Shown here: positions 11,457 to 21,924 of the stretch, piece by piece | Layout: every line of letters begins with the position of its first letter | Numbering within the stretch: position 1 is the stretch's first letter | DNA from: Dreissena polymorpha | Taxonomy: Eukaryota > Mollusca > Bivalvia > Myida > Dreissenidae | Reading direction: 5' to 3' | DNA length: 64,000 nucleotides | Assembly (NCBI RefSeq): GCF_020536995.1 | Contig: NC_068359.1 | Coordinates: 89,238,353-89,302,352, forward strand | Translations under genes and position numbers: made by a program | Notes under the pieces: generated by a model | Told to the model about the DNA's origin: nothing | The model's database searches: none | Seen by the model: the letters and a program-made list of their open reading frames with translations, nothing else

Positions 11457-11926
11457 AAAAATGTTTCTTACCAAATTGTTTTTTCGTACCCTAATTTTTT
11501 TATGGCATAATGTTTTTGTACCCAACATTTTCGTACCCAATTTAATTTTCGTACCAAGATTTTAGTACCCACATACACAATTGTGGTGATGTAGATAAAC
11601 TTAAACTGATGCTTTTAAACCCATCCTCTTCATCGTCACACCAGTACTGTCAGTACTTTGATTATGTATTGGCGATAGTCTACCGATTGACTAATAGTGC
11701 TAGCATAATCCTGATGAAATAAGTGTATGTTTTTGCCGAAATATTAAATACTAAACTTTTATTGTAAAACATGGTATCGGATGCAAGCTAGTAACGAACG
11801 ATGATAACGAGTTCGCCCTTCGTGAGCTATTTCTACCCGCCGAGACCAACTCACTGAAATATTACGAGAGCGAAATTAAGATTAGTGAGAGAAACTGTCC
11901 ATACTTTCCGTTTGTAACGGCCACCG
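11457..11926 (+). repeat. 470 bp dispersed repeat, copy A
   Basis: It starts with irregular copies of ttcgtacccaattt, continues through cacaattgtggtgatgtag, agtactgtcagtactttgat, atggtatcggatgcaagcta and gagaccaactcactgaaata, and ends at ctgtccatactttccgtttg. The whole block is found again in inverted orientation at 63531-64000 with few differences. No coding frame or terminal inverted repeats are visible. The element class is unknown. It may extend left, because the partner is cut by the window end. Confidence 0.85.
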
Positions 11927-12096
11927 GAAAAACTTTGCGAAACCGAAATTTCGCAAACTTAAGTACCCTTTTTCTTAAAGATTTGCTACTTTGAGACATA
12001 GTATGCGATAAAAGTCTTATCGTTGATTAATAATTGGTTATTTTCACTCAAAAAACGCGTTTTCTTCACTATGAAATTTATAAGCAAAGTTGGGGT

Positions 12097-12545
12097 TCCC
12101 ATGGGATTTTTGCATTTTCCCATGGGATTTTCGATTTTCCCATGGGATTTTTTCTCCCATGGGATTTTTTTTCTCCCATAATTTGCAAATGGGAGAAAAA
12201 TCCCATGGGATTTTGAACATTTTAAAAAACGTGTTTTATTTGCGTTTGCAAGTATTTTAACGTTATTTAAGGACTGTATATTGGTTTTATGCCAATTATA
12301 TATAAAAATATTTAGTAATAAAAAAATCCCATTTTAAAATGGGAGAAAAAAATCCCATGGGATTTTTTTCTTATTTTGAGAGATTTATTCATGAAACTTT
12401 CAGAAACATCATATTTTATGAAATGATGAACAACTACGATATTTTAATGCGTTTAGTCGTGTTTAAAAAAAAAAAAAATCCCATGGGATTTTTTCTCCCA
12501 TGGGATTTTTTCTCCCATGGGATATTTTCCAATGGGATTTTTCAG
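12097..12545. repeat. Clusters of the palindrome tcccatggga
   Basis: Two clusters (about 12097-12215 and 12326-12545) contain roughly ten copies of tcccatgggattttt or its complement, spaced by 10-20 bp of T-rich or A-rich sequence. Each core (tcccatggga) is a perfect 10 bp palindrome. Blocks on each side run in opposite senses (aaaaatccc against gggattttt), so the clusters can also pair with each other over about 100 bp. The open frames here come from the array and are not genes. Confidence 0.85.
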
Positions 12546-13462
12546 TTTCGTAAGCCGAATAAGTTTCTTAATGCGAAAAACAACAATAAAGGAAATAATA
12601 ATTATAATTTTGAATAAGAAATTGAATAATATAAATAACATGAATATTTTTAAAATGAGTTACAATTAAAGGTTTATGCTAGTAGAACTTATCATTTCTT
12701 GTTCGAGCAGATGGTTGAGTCCAATTGGTGAGTATGCCAGCTTAGAACCAGTATAAATGCATCGCAGACAGACAACGCTGTCATACTGTACACACCGCTG
12801 AGTAACAATCTTTATTGCATTTCATTTTGCAACAGAAAATGAACTCCGTAGTATAATTGATCTTATATATGCCCTCTGCTTTTGAAAGCGTGCAACACAT
12901 TAACATAACAATAAGTCCATGCCAAAAACTATGTGCAAATTCCATTCAAAGCTATATACACATTATAAAGGTCAGATGACCCGCGTCATGCGAAAATGGG
13001 TCTTATGTCATATGCGGCCGAAGTTGGTCCATCCTAGCTTGTCCAACCGCGCAGTCTGGTCAGGTACTACGCTGACTGATATATAAAGTCAAGCCATGAT
13101 TCGTGGTCTCATATCCAAACTCGGTAGCTCCTGTGCGAAACTTTCACCGGAAACGACGGCACCGAGACGGGCGCTCGAACTTTGCGGATGCGCGTTATAT
13201 GTTATATATAATAGCGCGATGTGTTTTTTCTTGCCTCAAATTAGTAAGCCCAATCAGCGTTTTATTGTGTTCTTTGCTTCTACTATTAACAAGAACTTCA
13301 ACTGATACGAACATGAATTTTATTTTAATATGTTTATTTAATGCTCGGAAAACTCATTGTATATTTAGACTACTACTTATAAAACAAAGTCGGGTTTTCA
13401 ACATCTGTTTTCGGCATAAAAATTGTTATTCCAAACCAGATTTTACGCACGTTACTGTACAA
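12546..13462. other. Non-coding spacer with part of a MITE
   Basis: No supported gene. A TATA-like gtataaatgcat lies near 12751 without a convincing transcript behind it. The half-palindrome at 12976-13060 is listed separately. Confidence 0.4.
12976..13060. repeat. gcgtcatgcgaaaatggg MITE, partial copy
   Basis: The left arm atgacccgcgtcatgcg then aaaatgggtcttatgtcata is clear. The centre (cgcagtctggtcaggta) fits other copies, but the right arm is missing or lost. Fuller copies are at 35918-36103 and 59900-60042. Confidence 0.65.
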
Positions 13463-14149
13463 AATACCGTTAGGGCCACCGTGGTTACTCATTAAAATCC
13501 AGAGGGCGAGAATGCGAGAACGCGAAAGTACGATGACGACAGTGCGACAATACGATGGCGACAATGCGTTCGTACGATTGCGAAAACGCGCTAGTACGAT
13601 GACGACAATGCGACAGTGCGACAATACAATGGCGGCAGTGCGATAGTACGGGGGCGACAATGCGATAGTCATATCGTACTATCGCCGTGGTATCATCGCA
13701 ATGTCGCCATCGTTCTATCGCATTGTCGCCATCGTATTGTCGCACTGTCGCCATCGCATTTTCGAATTGCCGCCATCATACTATCGCGTTATCGCATTGG
13801 CACCATCGTACTATCGCACTGTCGGCTATCGCCATCGTATTGTCGCACTGTCGTCATCGTATTTTCGCACTGTCGTCATCGTATTATCGCACTATCGAAC
13901 TGTAGTATTGTCGCCATCGTACTATCTCACTGTCGCCATCGTATTGTCGCACTGTCGTCATCGCACTGTCTGATTGTCGTCATCGTATTATCGCGTTCTC
14001 GCATTGTCGCCATCGTACTATCGCATTGTCGCCATCGTATTGTCACCCTGTCATCATCGTATTGTCACATTGTCGCCATCGTACTATCGCGTTCTCGCGT
14101 TCTCGCCCTCTGGATTTTAATGTGTAACCACGATGGCACTAACGGTATT
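13463..14149. mobile_element. Foldback element with internal 20-mer array
   Basis: Inverted ends of about 55 bp: aataccgttag ... ttaaaatccagagggcgag on the left is mirrored by ctcgccctctggattttaa ... ctaacggtatt on the right. The inside consists of irregular copies of a roughly 20 bp unit of the form gacaatgcgatagtacgatg. It runs in one sense to about 13665 and in the opposite sense from 13675 to 14110, so most of the 687 bp can fold back on itself. A clear target duplication was not found. The open frames through it encode repeated Ser-Tyr-Cys-Arg type peptides and are artefacts. Confidence 0.8.
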
Positions 14150-14257
14150 CCGTAATACTGCTAAAGCACAGTATGATTAGGTCACTCCCAATGCTCAAAT
14201 CTCTATGTCTATTTTAGTAACAACACATGTCTATGGAAGGATATTTAGGTAAAAGTT

Positions 14258-14485
14258 ACATCATTCGTGGTGTAATTTACATTATGACTGATGCTTATTC
14301 TAATTTACTTTATGACAATTCCAACATGCTTGTTGTCTATTCGTTTATACTTGATGATTGCTGCAACATTACATCATTCATGAATAATATTTACATTATG
14401 CGTGATGTTTATTCTAACATGCTTCATGACAGTTCCAACATGCTTGTTCTCTATCGGTTATACTTGATGATTGTTTCAACATGCT
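14258..14485. repeat. Tandem duplication, 114 bp unit
   Basis: Two units share tacatcattcatg or tacatcattcgtg, acattatg(a/c)(c/g)tgatg, tattctaa, catgac(a/t)gttccaacatgc, and tacttgatgattg(c/t). The start acattatg is at 14279 and 14393. The period is a multiple of three, so a 98-codon frame runs through both copies. The peptide is low in complexity and I do not regard it as a gene. Confidence 0.75.
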
Positions 14486-15398
14486 TGGTGACTATCCAAT
14501 GTTTGTGTGTTCATTATTCCTGAAACCAGTCATAATCGGTTTTGCCACTAAGCGTCATTAACAACGGCAGTTAGCAACAGGCAGTAAGCAGAATGCAAGT
14601 TACTAAATTATGACATCAGGTGGCGCGCGTTTATTTTCCGTATGTTGAATAAATTACTTTTCGGAAAAAAAAGCGAAAACATCCGAATCATTTTGACTAG
14701 TAAACTGAATAAGCTGAATTAGTTCCCTTCGTTATATAATCTCCATTAAACTAAATACGTTCATTATTGCCATGAAGACCAGTAAGTTTACACAATGAAT
14801 TGACTGCCGTGAATGTTTTTGATATTTGTAAGATGCAATTGGCACTCAAGAAATTATACATGTATTTTATTCAGAACATAACGGCGCTGATGTGTTGGAA
14901 TTGTGGCCCTTCCCTAGTCCAAATAATTACAGTAGACGTAATCTACCGATGTGCATTGCATATCGACCTCATATTTATAAAGTAGCCCAAACCCCCATTG
15001 CCACAGACCTGTGCGTGAAACTTTCAGATTTCTCTAGTCTGTTTACCATGCTATAATTACAATTTCTATAAACACATATTTATCATTTTATGACTATATA
15101 ATGTCTGTGGTATACAGAGAAACCTGAAAGTTACAAGTACTCGTGTCTAGTACTGTACAACTATTGTACTCCTCGTTGAGAAAACAACTACTTCATCTAC
15201 ATGTATTAAAATATCATAAAACATAATTTTCAATCAAGTTGGAAAAAATCAATAAATAAATGTCATATAAACAGGTTTGTCATGAACGTTGACGTCGCTC
15301 TTGGTTACCAGAAAAATTCCCACGCACGGATTTCAACCGTAATTGTTTACAATCAATTAAGTGCATAAGTACTTGAATTTGTATAGTGTTTTTTAAAA
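14486..15398. other. Non-coding stretch, no gene seen
   Basis: AT-rich DNA with no coding frame longer than 60 codons of believable composition, and no repeat recognised. Confidence 0.5.
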
Positions 15399-16379
15399 GT
15401 GTCCAGCTACAGGTGGTTAGCGTGTGGCTATAATACTAGTTAGTGAAAACATATTTTAGAATGATAAGTAATCATATTATAACGAAAAATCAACTTTTCT
15501 TAAAAAAAAATAAGTTAAATATATATTCAACAAGGTATTCAACTCGAAATCATCCGAAAACGGGATGCATCGTTTTAAACAGCCATTACTTCATCAATTT
15601 TGCAGCGATTTTCACGATCTTGGTCTTATTCAACGCAGAAATAAATTTCCTTTCTGGAAATGTATATGTCTTGCAATATTTTTACAAATACTGGGTCAAC
15701 TTTTAAAAAATAACACGATACACAACTCGCGTGACCCAGCTGTGATCGATCAGACACTATTCATGACTGAAATCTTCACGGGGAAATGGGCATTTTCCCT
15801 GCAAAGTTCACGAACCTCGATACCATAATTCAATAAAACGTATGAAAAAAACATTCTTACCGTGCTTGCCGTAGAATTATGCATCAAAACTAACTGTCCA
15901 GCGCATTTTCAAACCTTTGTTTACATACATTTCAACCAACTGACATTTTAAACACAAGAGTGATTTCATTGCTCCAATGCGGAGTTGTGTCTTTACAACT
16001 GGAGATTTCATTCATAAATACGGTCTGATCGATAACAACTGGGTCAAGCGAATTATGTATAGCTTCATTTCTTAAAATTTGACCCAGCATGTGTAGAAAT
16101 ATAACAATATATATACATTTCCTAAACGGAAATTCATTTCTGCGTTGAATAAGACCGGGTCATGAAAATCGCTGCAAAATTAATTTAGTAATGGCTGCTC
16201 AAAACGATGCACCCCGTTTTCGGATGATTTCGAGTTGGATACCTTGTTATATATAAAACGGTAGTGATTTTTTTTTATAGAAAATTTGATTTTTCGTTTT
16301 AATATGATTATTTATCATTCAAAAAGATGTTTTCACTTATTATTATCATAGCCACACGCTAACCACCTGTGTGTCCAGC
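15399..16379. mobile_element. Long-TIR element with 9 bp target duplication (Mutator-like)
   Basis: The terminal inverted repeats are nearly 400 bp each. The left begins acaggtggttagcgtgtggc (15409) and the right ends gccacacgctaaccacctgt (16370). The arms hold matching blocks such as ccgaaaacgggatgcatcg against cgatgcaccccgttttcgg. About 200 bp of unique sequence separates the arms. The 9 bp direct repeat gtgtccagc flanks the element at 15399-15407 and 16371-16379. Long TIRs with a 9 bp target duplication are the signature of Mutator-like elements. There is no transposase, so it is non-autonomous. The 87-codon frames inside the left arm are not genes. Confidence 0.8.
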
Positions 16380-19300
16380 ACGTGTGCCGGGAGAACAGGG
16401 CTTAATGTATTTTTTGTTAAGCTCTATAATATTTATATCCAATCTGTATGAAAAAATGTCGGTGAACATTATTCCGGTGTTAATTTTTGAAAATATTGAG
16501 GCATTCGTTAATTATGGATCTAAAACGGAACATTAATCCGCAAAAAAAACACCGGGCATATTGCATATTAGATCGGACACATGAAATTATTTCGAAAGAA
16601 AGCAATAAGAGTTTCAATTCTACATGAGTAAGTCTCGCTGTGCACGATTACGCTCTTACTGCTCGTATATATTTGACTCTTGGCAAATACCTAGTGTTTT
16701 ATTTTGCTTAATCTAAATTGTGTCATGCATCTATATGTACTTAAAGCAGCATGACCAACAGCTCTTTCATATGTGAAAGAGATTGACACGAAATACCTAC
16801 CCATCTATAATAAAGTTTATATGTGCACTTCAATATTATAGTTTTTAAAGCATTTTATGTGGTGCAATATAAAAGTACTCTAGTAAATTTGAAATTATGT
16901 AATCGATTTCCTCTCAACATACATGCAAAGTTCCAGATAACTTTTTCAGCAAAATCTTGGTTTACACTCTATAATAATCCAGCCTTAAAGTCTATTATTA
17001 ATTCTTTTTTTTTTCAGGTAAATATAATTTTTGGCACATCCGCATTTAGGTTTATAGTCTAAGAAGAGCTAATGACAATTGCCGGGATACAGCAGACTTT
17101 TTGCGATAAAAGGACCAGATAATGGAAAACGTTCGGCTTTTCGACTGTTGTAAAGATGGTCTGTTATTCGTAATAACATTAAAGTGCTGTTGATTTCATA
17201 ATTGTAATGAGGGCCTAGACGAGTGGGAACTCATTGATAAAATGTTTACATTATATGCATTGATATTGAGTTTTACGCATGATCACACATTTTGAATTCT
17301 TATTTTATTTTTCCAATGTGTAACCGTACGCACAGAATTTAAGTCTACTTTTTTACTAAATTTAATTCAATTTTTTACGACTTTAAGCGTCTTATCTGGA
17401 GCTCTGCATACATGCATTAGTAGCATATATTGAAATATATCCATAGACTTTCTTTGGTTATTGAAGGTAAATTACTGTACAAAAATTATGGTTAGTCATT
17501 AACCAAAAAAAAGTTAAGTCTACAAACACGCGGTTAATTTCGGTTCAGTAGCAAATATCTTACAAAGGTGCGCAACTTCTCCTATAACATAAAATTTCCG
17601 TTATACGCCGTAAATTTCCGTAGTCCTCCGTAGCATTTCGGAATGACTGTCAATTGACATCATTGTATCATGCATGATAGTATGTTGCTTTGTGCTTGGG
17701 TGAAACTCACATCTTACCATCGCGTTAATTTATTAAACGCATTAATATTTGATTTCATTATGCACTGCGCCTATTGCACAAGTCTCTCTGCACAAACCAA
17801 CATACACATATGCAGCATGCAATTAACGAACAAGAATGTTGCATCTGTACACATGCATGATACCATTAAGCAGAATGTAAATAGACATTGGATATCTGGC
17901 AAGATGTAAGTGTCATCAAGCATGAAAAGGTGTCTACATACTAATTGAAAGTACCATCAAGAATCATGACACAGTCACAAAGAAGGATGTAATTTTTACC
18001 TAAATACCCTTCCATATTTGTCGGCACTGTGTGTTTGCTTAATTTCACTGAAGAACGTCTACTGGTAAATCTTAAAAAAAAGTGATAAACAAGACTGAGT
18101 AGCAATTTTTTCGGCGTTGCTGTTTAACGTCAAATTTGGCCTTTCAACGAACTTCTTAAAAGCCCATTGAATTTTAATGAAGAAGTTTCCCGCTTGTAGG
18201 TCCGAATGAATTAAATCAAATTTTGCAATTGGCAATTTGATAGAAATCCCCATAAAACATTGCACATACCTTTCTGAAATAAACAGGCCACATTGAACGC
18301 ATTCACGATATCCAACAGCTCTCTTTGCAAAGACCTATCTAGTGTTTCTTGGCCGTGTAAGATCTATAATTAGAACATCGTCACCTAAACATCTACTAAT
18401 AGAAGAGCATATTTTGGGGAAACAAATTCAATAAGAGTATAAAACGTCCACGATCAATAATGTGTAGTTTGTTAAAGATATCACGGCAGTAAAAACATAG
18501 CACTTTAAAGATACCACAATCTGGTACATTTGGTCAATTGTTGCGTCCGTGGCGGACAATACATTTTTAAAAAGAAAGCGTACAAAAAAGCAAACACAAA
18601 GTTCTTCGTAAGCTTGTTTTAATCTTAAAAACACATAATCGACAGTCATTCCAGTCAAATACAATACTAACAGTCAGCACTCTAGAGATCAAAATTGCGG
18701 ATATAAATATTTAATTCAGGGATATCAAGTGTATCAAGTTCGAATTCCGGAAAAAATAGCCGGTAGTCTGGGGCATAAGGTCCCTTACAGGGATAAAAGG
18801 TAAATCCCCGCCCGAGCCGTAGCTAATTGATTTATTGTAGTCTTTCTAGTTGCAATTTCTGGTGAGTACAATGCGGAATATTACGGATATTTGCAACATG
18901 TCGAAGATTTTCGGAAAGTAGCGAAGAGGTTTTCGTCAGTTAATATTCATGTCCGTGCCGGCCGCTAACTTATCAGAATCAATAAAAAAGAACCAGGAAA
19001 ATCGGTACCGATCGCAAATTTCCGGAATTCCGATAAAGCTTCAACATAATTTGTTCTCAAATGATCGCGTACTCGAACGAATCTGTCCCTACGCCTCTAA
19101 CTCCCTTTAAATCTCATCGGACGTACATTGATCTCAAAATCTATCCTTGACGACTCAAATCATATTTCCTGAATAGTTTGGCCTATTGACGTCCCTGTAA
19201 TTATAACAATGGTCTTTTGGATAAACACCGCTAAGTTGTTGCAATATAATAACCGTTTAAAATAGTTACCGGTTTTCATTTAATAAAATGATTAAGTCAT

Positions 19301-19498
19301 ATTCGAGATTTCAGCGATTGCCAATATTTTGCTTTTGTTTCTCATAAGCATATGGTGCTTGGTATCTGCTATTGACTCCTATGTAGATTGCAAATATTAC
19401 ATAACCCTTACAGCGGCCGAGCGCAGATATCTGCATTTGGCCGCTAAAAAGAAAAATCTTTGCGCATTAATTTAATTCAAATCTCATTATCATAATCA
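16380..19498. other. Non-coding stretch, no gene seen
   Basis: Three kilobases of AT-rich DNA with no coding frame, tRNA or clear repeat that I could support. The open frames of 60-79 codons here have composition typical of chance in AT-rich DNA. Confidence 0.45.
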
Positions 19499-19529
19499 AA
19501 TCATCATCATCGTCGTCGTCGTCACTACT

Positions 19530-19571
<42 letters not shown>

Positions 19572-19620
19572 TTCTTCTTCTTCTTCCTCCTCCTCCTCCT
19601 CATCATCATTAACAACAACA
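19499..19620. repeat. Compound trinucleotide microsatellite
   Basis: Consecutive runs of CAT, CGT, CAC, CTT, CCT and CAA units. Simple sequence. Confidence 0.95.
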
Positions 19621-19631
19621 GCAACACCAAC

Positions 19632-19945
19632 TTAACATCATCATCAAACAACAATAAACATCGGTAGCATACAATGTGCTTCATCAACCATACATAATTA
19701 TATGCGTTAAAACACCATAATAGAACAGCATGAATGAAGCTGTCTATTACTCTTTATATTTCCTATACCAATATTTTTTTTCGTTAATTGAAGGACTAGT
19801 TGAAATCTTCTATAAAAGCCCTCCCACCCCCCCCCCAAAATAAAAAAAAATAAAACATAATAATAATAACCCTAGCAAACAACAATAAACATAGGTTAGT
19901 TAGTATACACTGTGCTTTAGCAACCATGCATAATGAATGTTTATG
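19632..19945. repeat. Diverged duplicate pair around caaacaacaataaacat
   Basis: The block caaacaacaataaacatcgg ... tacaatgtgcttcatcaacc ... catacataat (about 19647-19700) returns as caaacaacaataaacatagg ... tacactgtgctttagcaacc ... catgcataat (about 19877-19933). The two are about 230 bp apart in the same orientation. It is a small tandem duplication flanking a poly-C/poly-A stretch. Confidence 0.6.
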
Positions 19946-20704
19946 ACTTCGGACCGTTGTGATCAAATTTAAAAAAGCAAGATGGTATGTATGCGGCACA
20001 CAACACATAGATAATTATAGTTTTATACCTTAAACGTAGTTCATCAAATAAAGATAAGTTATTATCTATGTAATACTTAAATTAGGTTTATAACGTATGC
20101 ATATTTGTCTAAAACTTGTGAAATGTGATTCGTAAGCCGACGACAACATTATCATTCGGACCCTTCTCCCCACCTAACAATCGAGATTAAACACCTGTGG
20201 AGATCCCGATCTTATCAATGAATAAACCGGTTCAATGATGTCAAGTCAAATAAAACATACTATTACTATCCAAATAAATATCTATCAAAAAATGTAATTG
20301 ATATACCTACTTAACTAAAACTAAACTTAAACGATTAGCAAGAAAATATATAAAGAAGAAGCAGGCAAAGTAGACAAATTAATTGTAACATATGTTTTCT
20401 CAGTCTCCCACTGTTGAACAATATAAATAGTATTTATCGCCACCCCAAAAGTGATCTTTATCACACGTTTGGCTCAACTAATATATAATTGTGACAGGAC
20501 AAACTGTCAACAAATACCTTGTTAATGTTTTATACATAACTCCAATCAAAGGTCAACTTCCAAGGAAACTGCGGCATGTTAAAACTGTTGATTATGACAA
20601 AATGTTGTTTAGTACAAATCAGTACAATAGCGTCTGTTATGTGGCCTATACTAATCCAGTTAAATAAAACTTTAATCGCAGAAAAGTTTAGATTCTTTAC
20701 ACCT
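19946..20704. other. Non-coding stretch with one duplicated block
   Basis: The block gacaaattaattgtaacat with flanking agtctcc (about 20370-20427) returns at about 21864-21920, on the far side of the TIR element and the GCA array. No gene was recognised. Confidence 0.45.
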
Positions 20705-21225
20705 TTAAAGGGGCCTTTTCACAGATTTTGGCCATTTTTTTTAACTTATTCATTAAATGCTTTATATTGATAAATGTAAACATTGGATCATAAAAGCTCC
20801 AGTAAAAAATCAATAAAAAAAATAAAAAAAGGAAATGTACATTGCCCGGAGCAGGGTTCGAACCAGTGACCCCTGGAGTCCTGGCAGAGTCCTGTAGTAT
20901 AAACGCTTAAGCCTACTGAGCTATTCCGCCGAGTACACATTCTCGACGTATTTTATACCTTATATAAGCAATCTTCGTAGTTTCACAAAATTTAACGACA
21001 AAAACAGAACTCTCCAAATTATTCAATCGTTTCGCGTTGCAACGCTTTATAATTTTTAGGTTTTAAAATCGTCAAAAGATGCATATAATGGCTATATTAG
21101 AGCATGGTTAATGTTCAGTATTACTGTTTCCTCACAAATATCATAACTAAAACGAAAACTTTACGAATCTGAAACAACTTTTTTCAATTTTGTCAATTTA
21201 CCAAAGCGTGAAAAGATCCCTTTAA
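20705..21225 (-). mobile_element. TIR element with internal tRNA-like Pol III promoter
   Basis: Inverted ends of about 25 bp: ttaaaggggccttttcacag on the left and gcgtgaaaagatccctttaa on the right. Read on the minus strand, the inside has a tRNA-like segment (about 20932-20844) with an A box tagctcagtagg and a B box ggttcgaaccc, 48 bp apart. The structure is therefore a short element bounded like a DNA transposon but headed by a tRNA-derived promoter. A truncated relative lies at 583-725. No coding frame. A functional tRNA is unlikely because the acceptor stem does not pair well. Confidence 0.75.
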
Positions 21226-21314
21226 GAAAATATATATAACAGTTCTTTCCTGTTTTAACAAAATGATACATTTAAAAATAATTTATGAAGCATCGCTAGC
21301 AATATTAGAAAGAG

Positions 21315-21491
21315 AAGTAGAAGGAGAATTATTATCAATAGTAGCAGTAGCAGCAGCAGCAGCAGTAGCAGCAGTAGCAGTAGCAGAATCAGTAGCAGTA
21401 GCAGTAGCAGTAGCACTAGCAGTAGCAGTAGAAGTAGCAGTATCAGTAGCCGTATCAGTAGCAGTAACAGTAGCAGCAGCAACAGCAGCAG

Positions 21492-21527
<36 letters not shown>

Positions 21528-21811
21528 CAGTAGCACTATCAGAAGCAACAGCAGCAGCGGAAGTGGCAGCGGCAGTGGCAGTGGCAGTGGCAGTAGCTGT
21601 GGCAGTAGCAGTGGCAGTAGCAGTGGCAGTAGCAGTAGCACTATCAGTAGCAGCAGCAGCAGCAGCACTGGCAGCGGCAGTGGCAGCGGCAGTGGCAGTG
21701 GCAGTGGCAGCGGCAGTGGCAGCGGCAGTGGCAGTGGCAGCGGCAGCGGCAGCAGTAGCAGTAGCAGTAGCAGTAGCAGTAAGAGTAGCCGAAGCAGTAG
21801 CAGTAGCGGCT
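21315..21811. repeat. GCA/GTA/GGC trinucleotide array (~500 bp)
   Basis: Interleaved (AGC)n, (AGT)n and (GGC AGT)n units. All six frames are open and give poly-Ala/Val, poly-Ala/Thr or poly-Leu/Pro peptides, which are artefacts. Confidence 0.97.
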
Positions 21812-21924
21812 TTTTGCTTTTTTGTTTTAGAAGTGTTTGTCGTATAAGAAGAACGCAAGGAAGACAAATTAATTGTAACATGTGTTATCTTAGTCTCCGT
21901 TGTAGTAGTATTTGTTGTATCTAC

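Noticed and set aside
13497-14110. CRISPR-like regular repeats
   Set aside because: Units are contiguous without unique spacers, vary in length and switch orientation. The DNA is animal, and CRISPR arrays are not expected.
13103-14155. Several overlapping frames with repeated Ser-Tyr-Cys-Arg type motifs
   Set aside because: They follow the 20 bp unit of the foldback element and are not conserved coding sequence.
20844-20932. A functional tRNA gene on the minus strand
   Set aside because: A and B boxes are present, but the acceptor stem pairs badly and the segment sits inside a repeated TIR element with a truncated second copy.
21255-21881. Frames of about 200 codons rich in Leu/Pro or Ala/Val
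   Set aside because: Translated GCA/GTA array, open in most frames on both strands.
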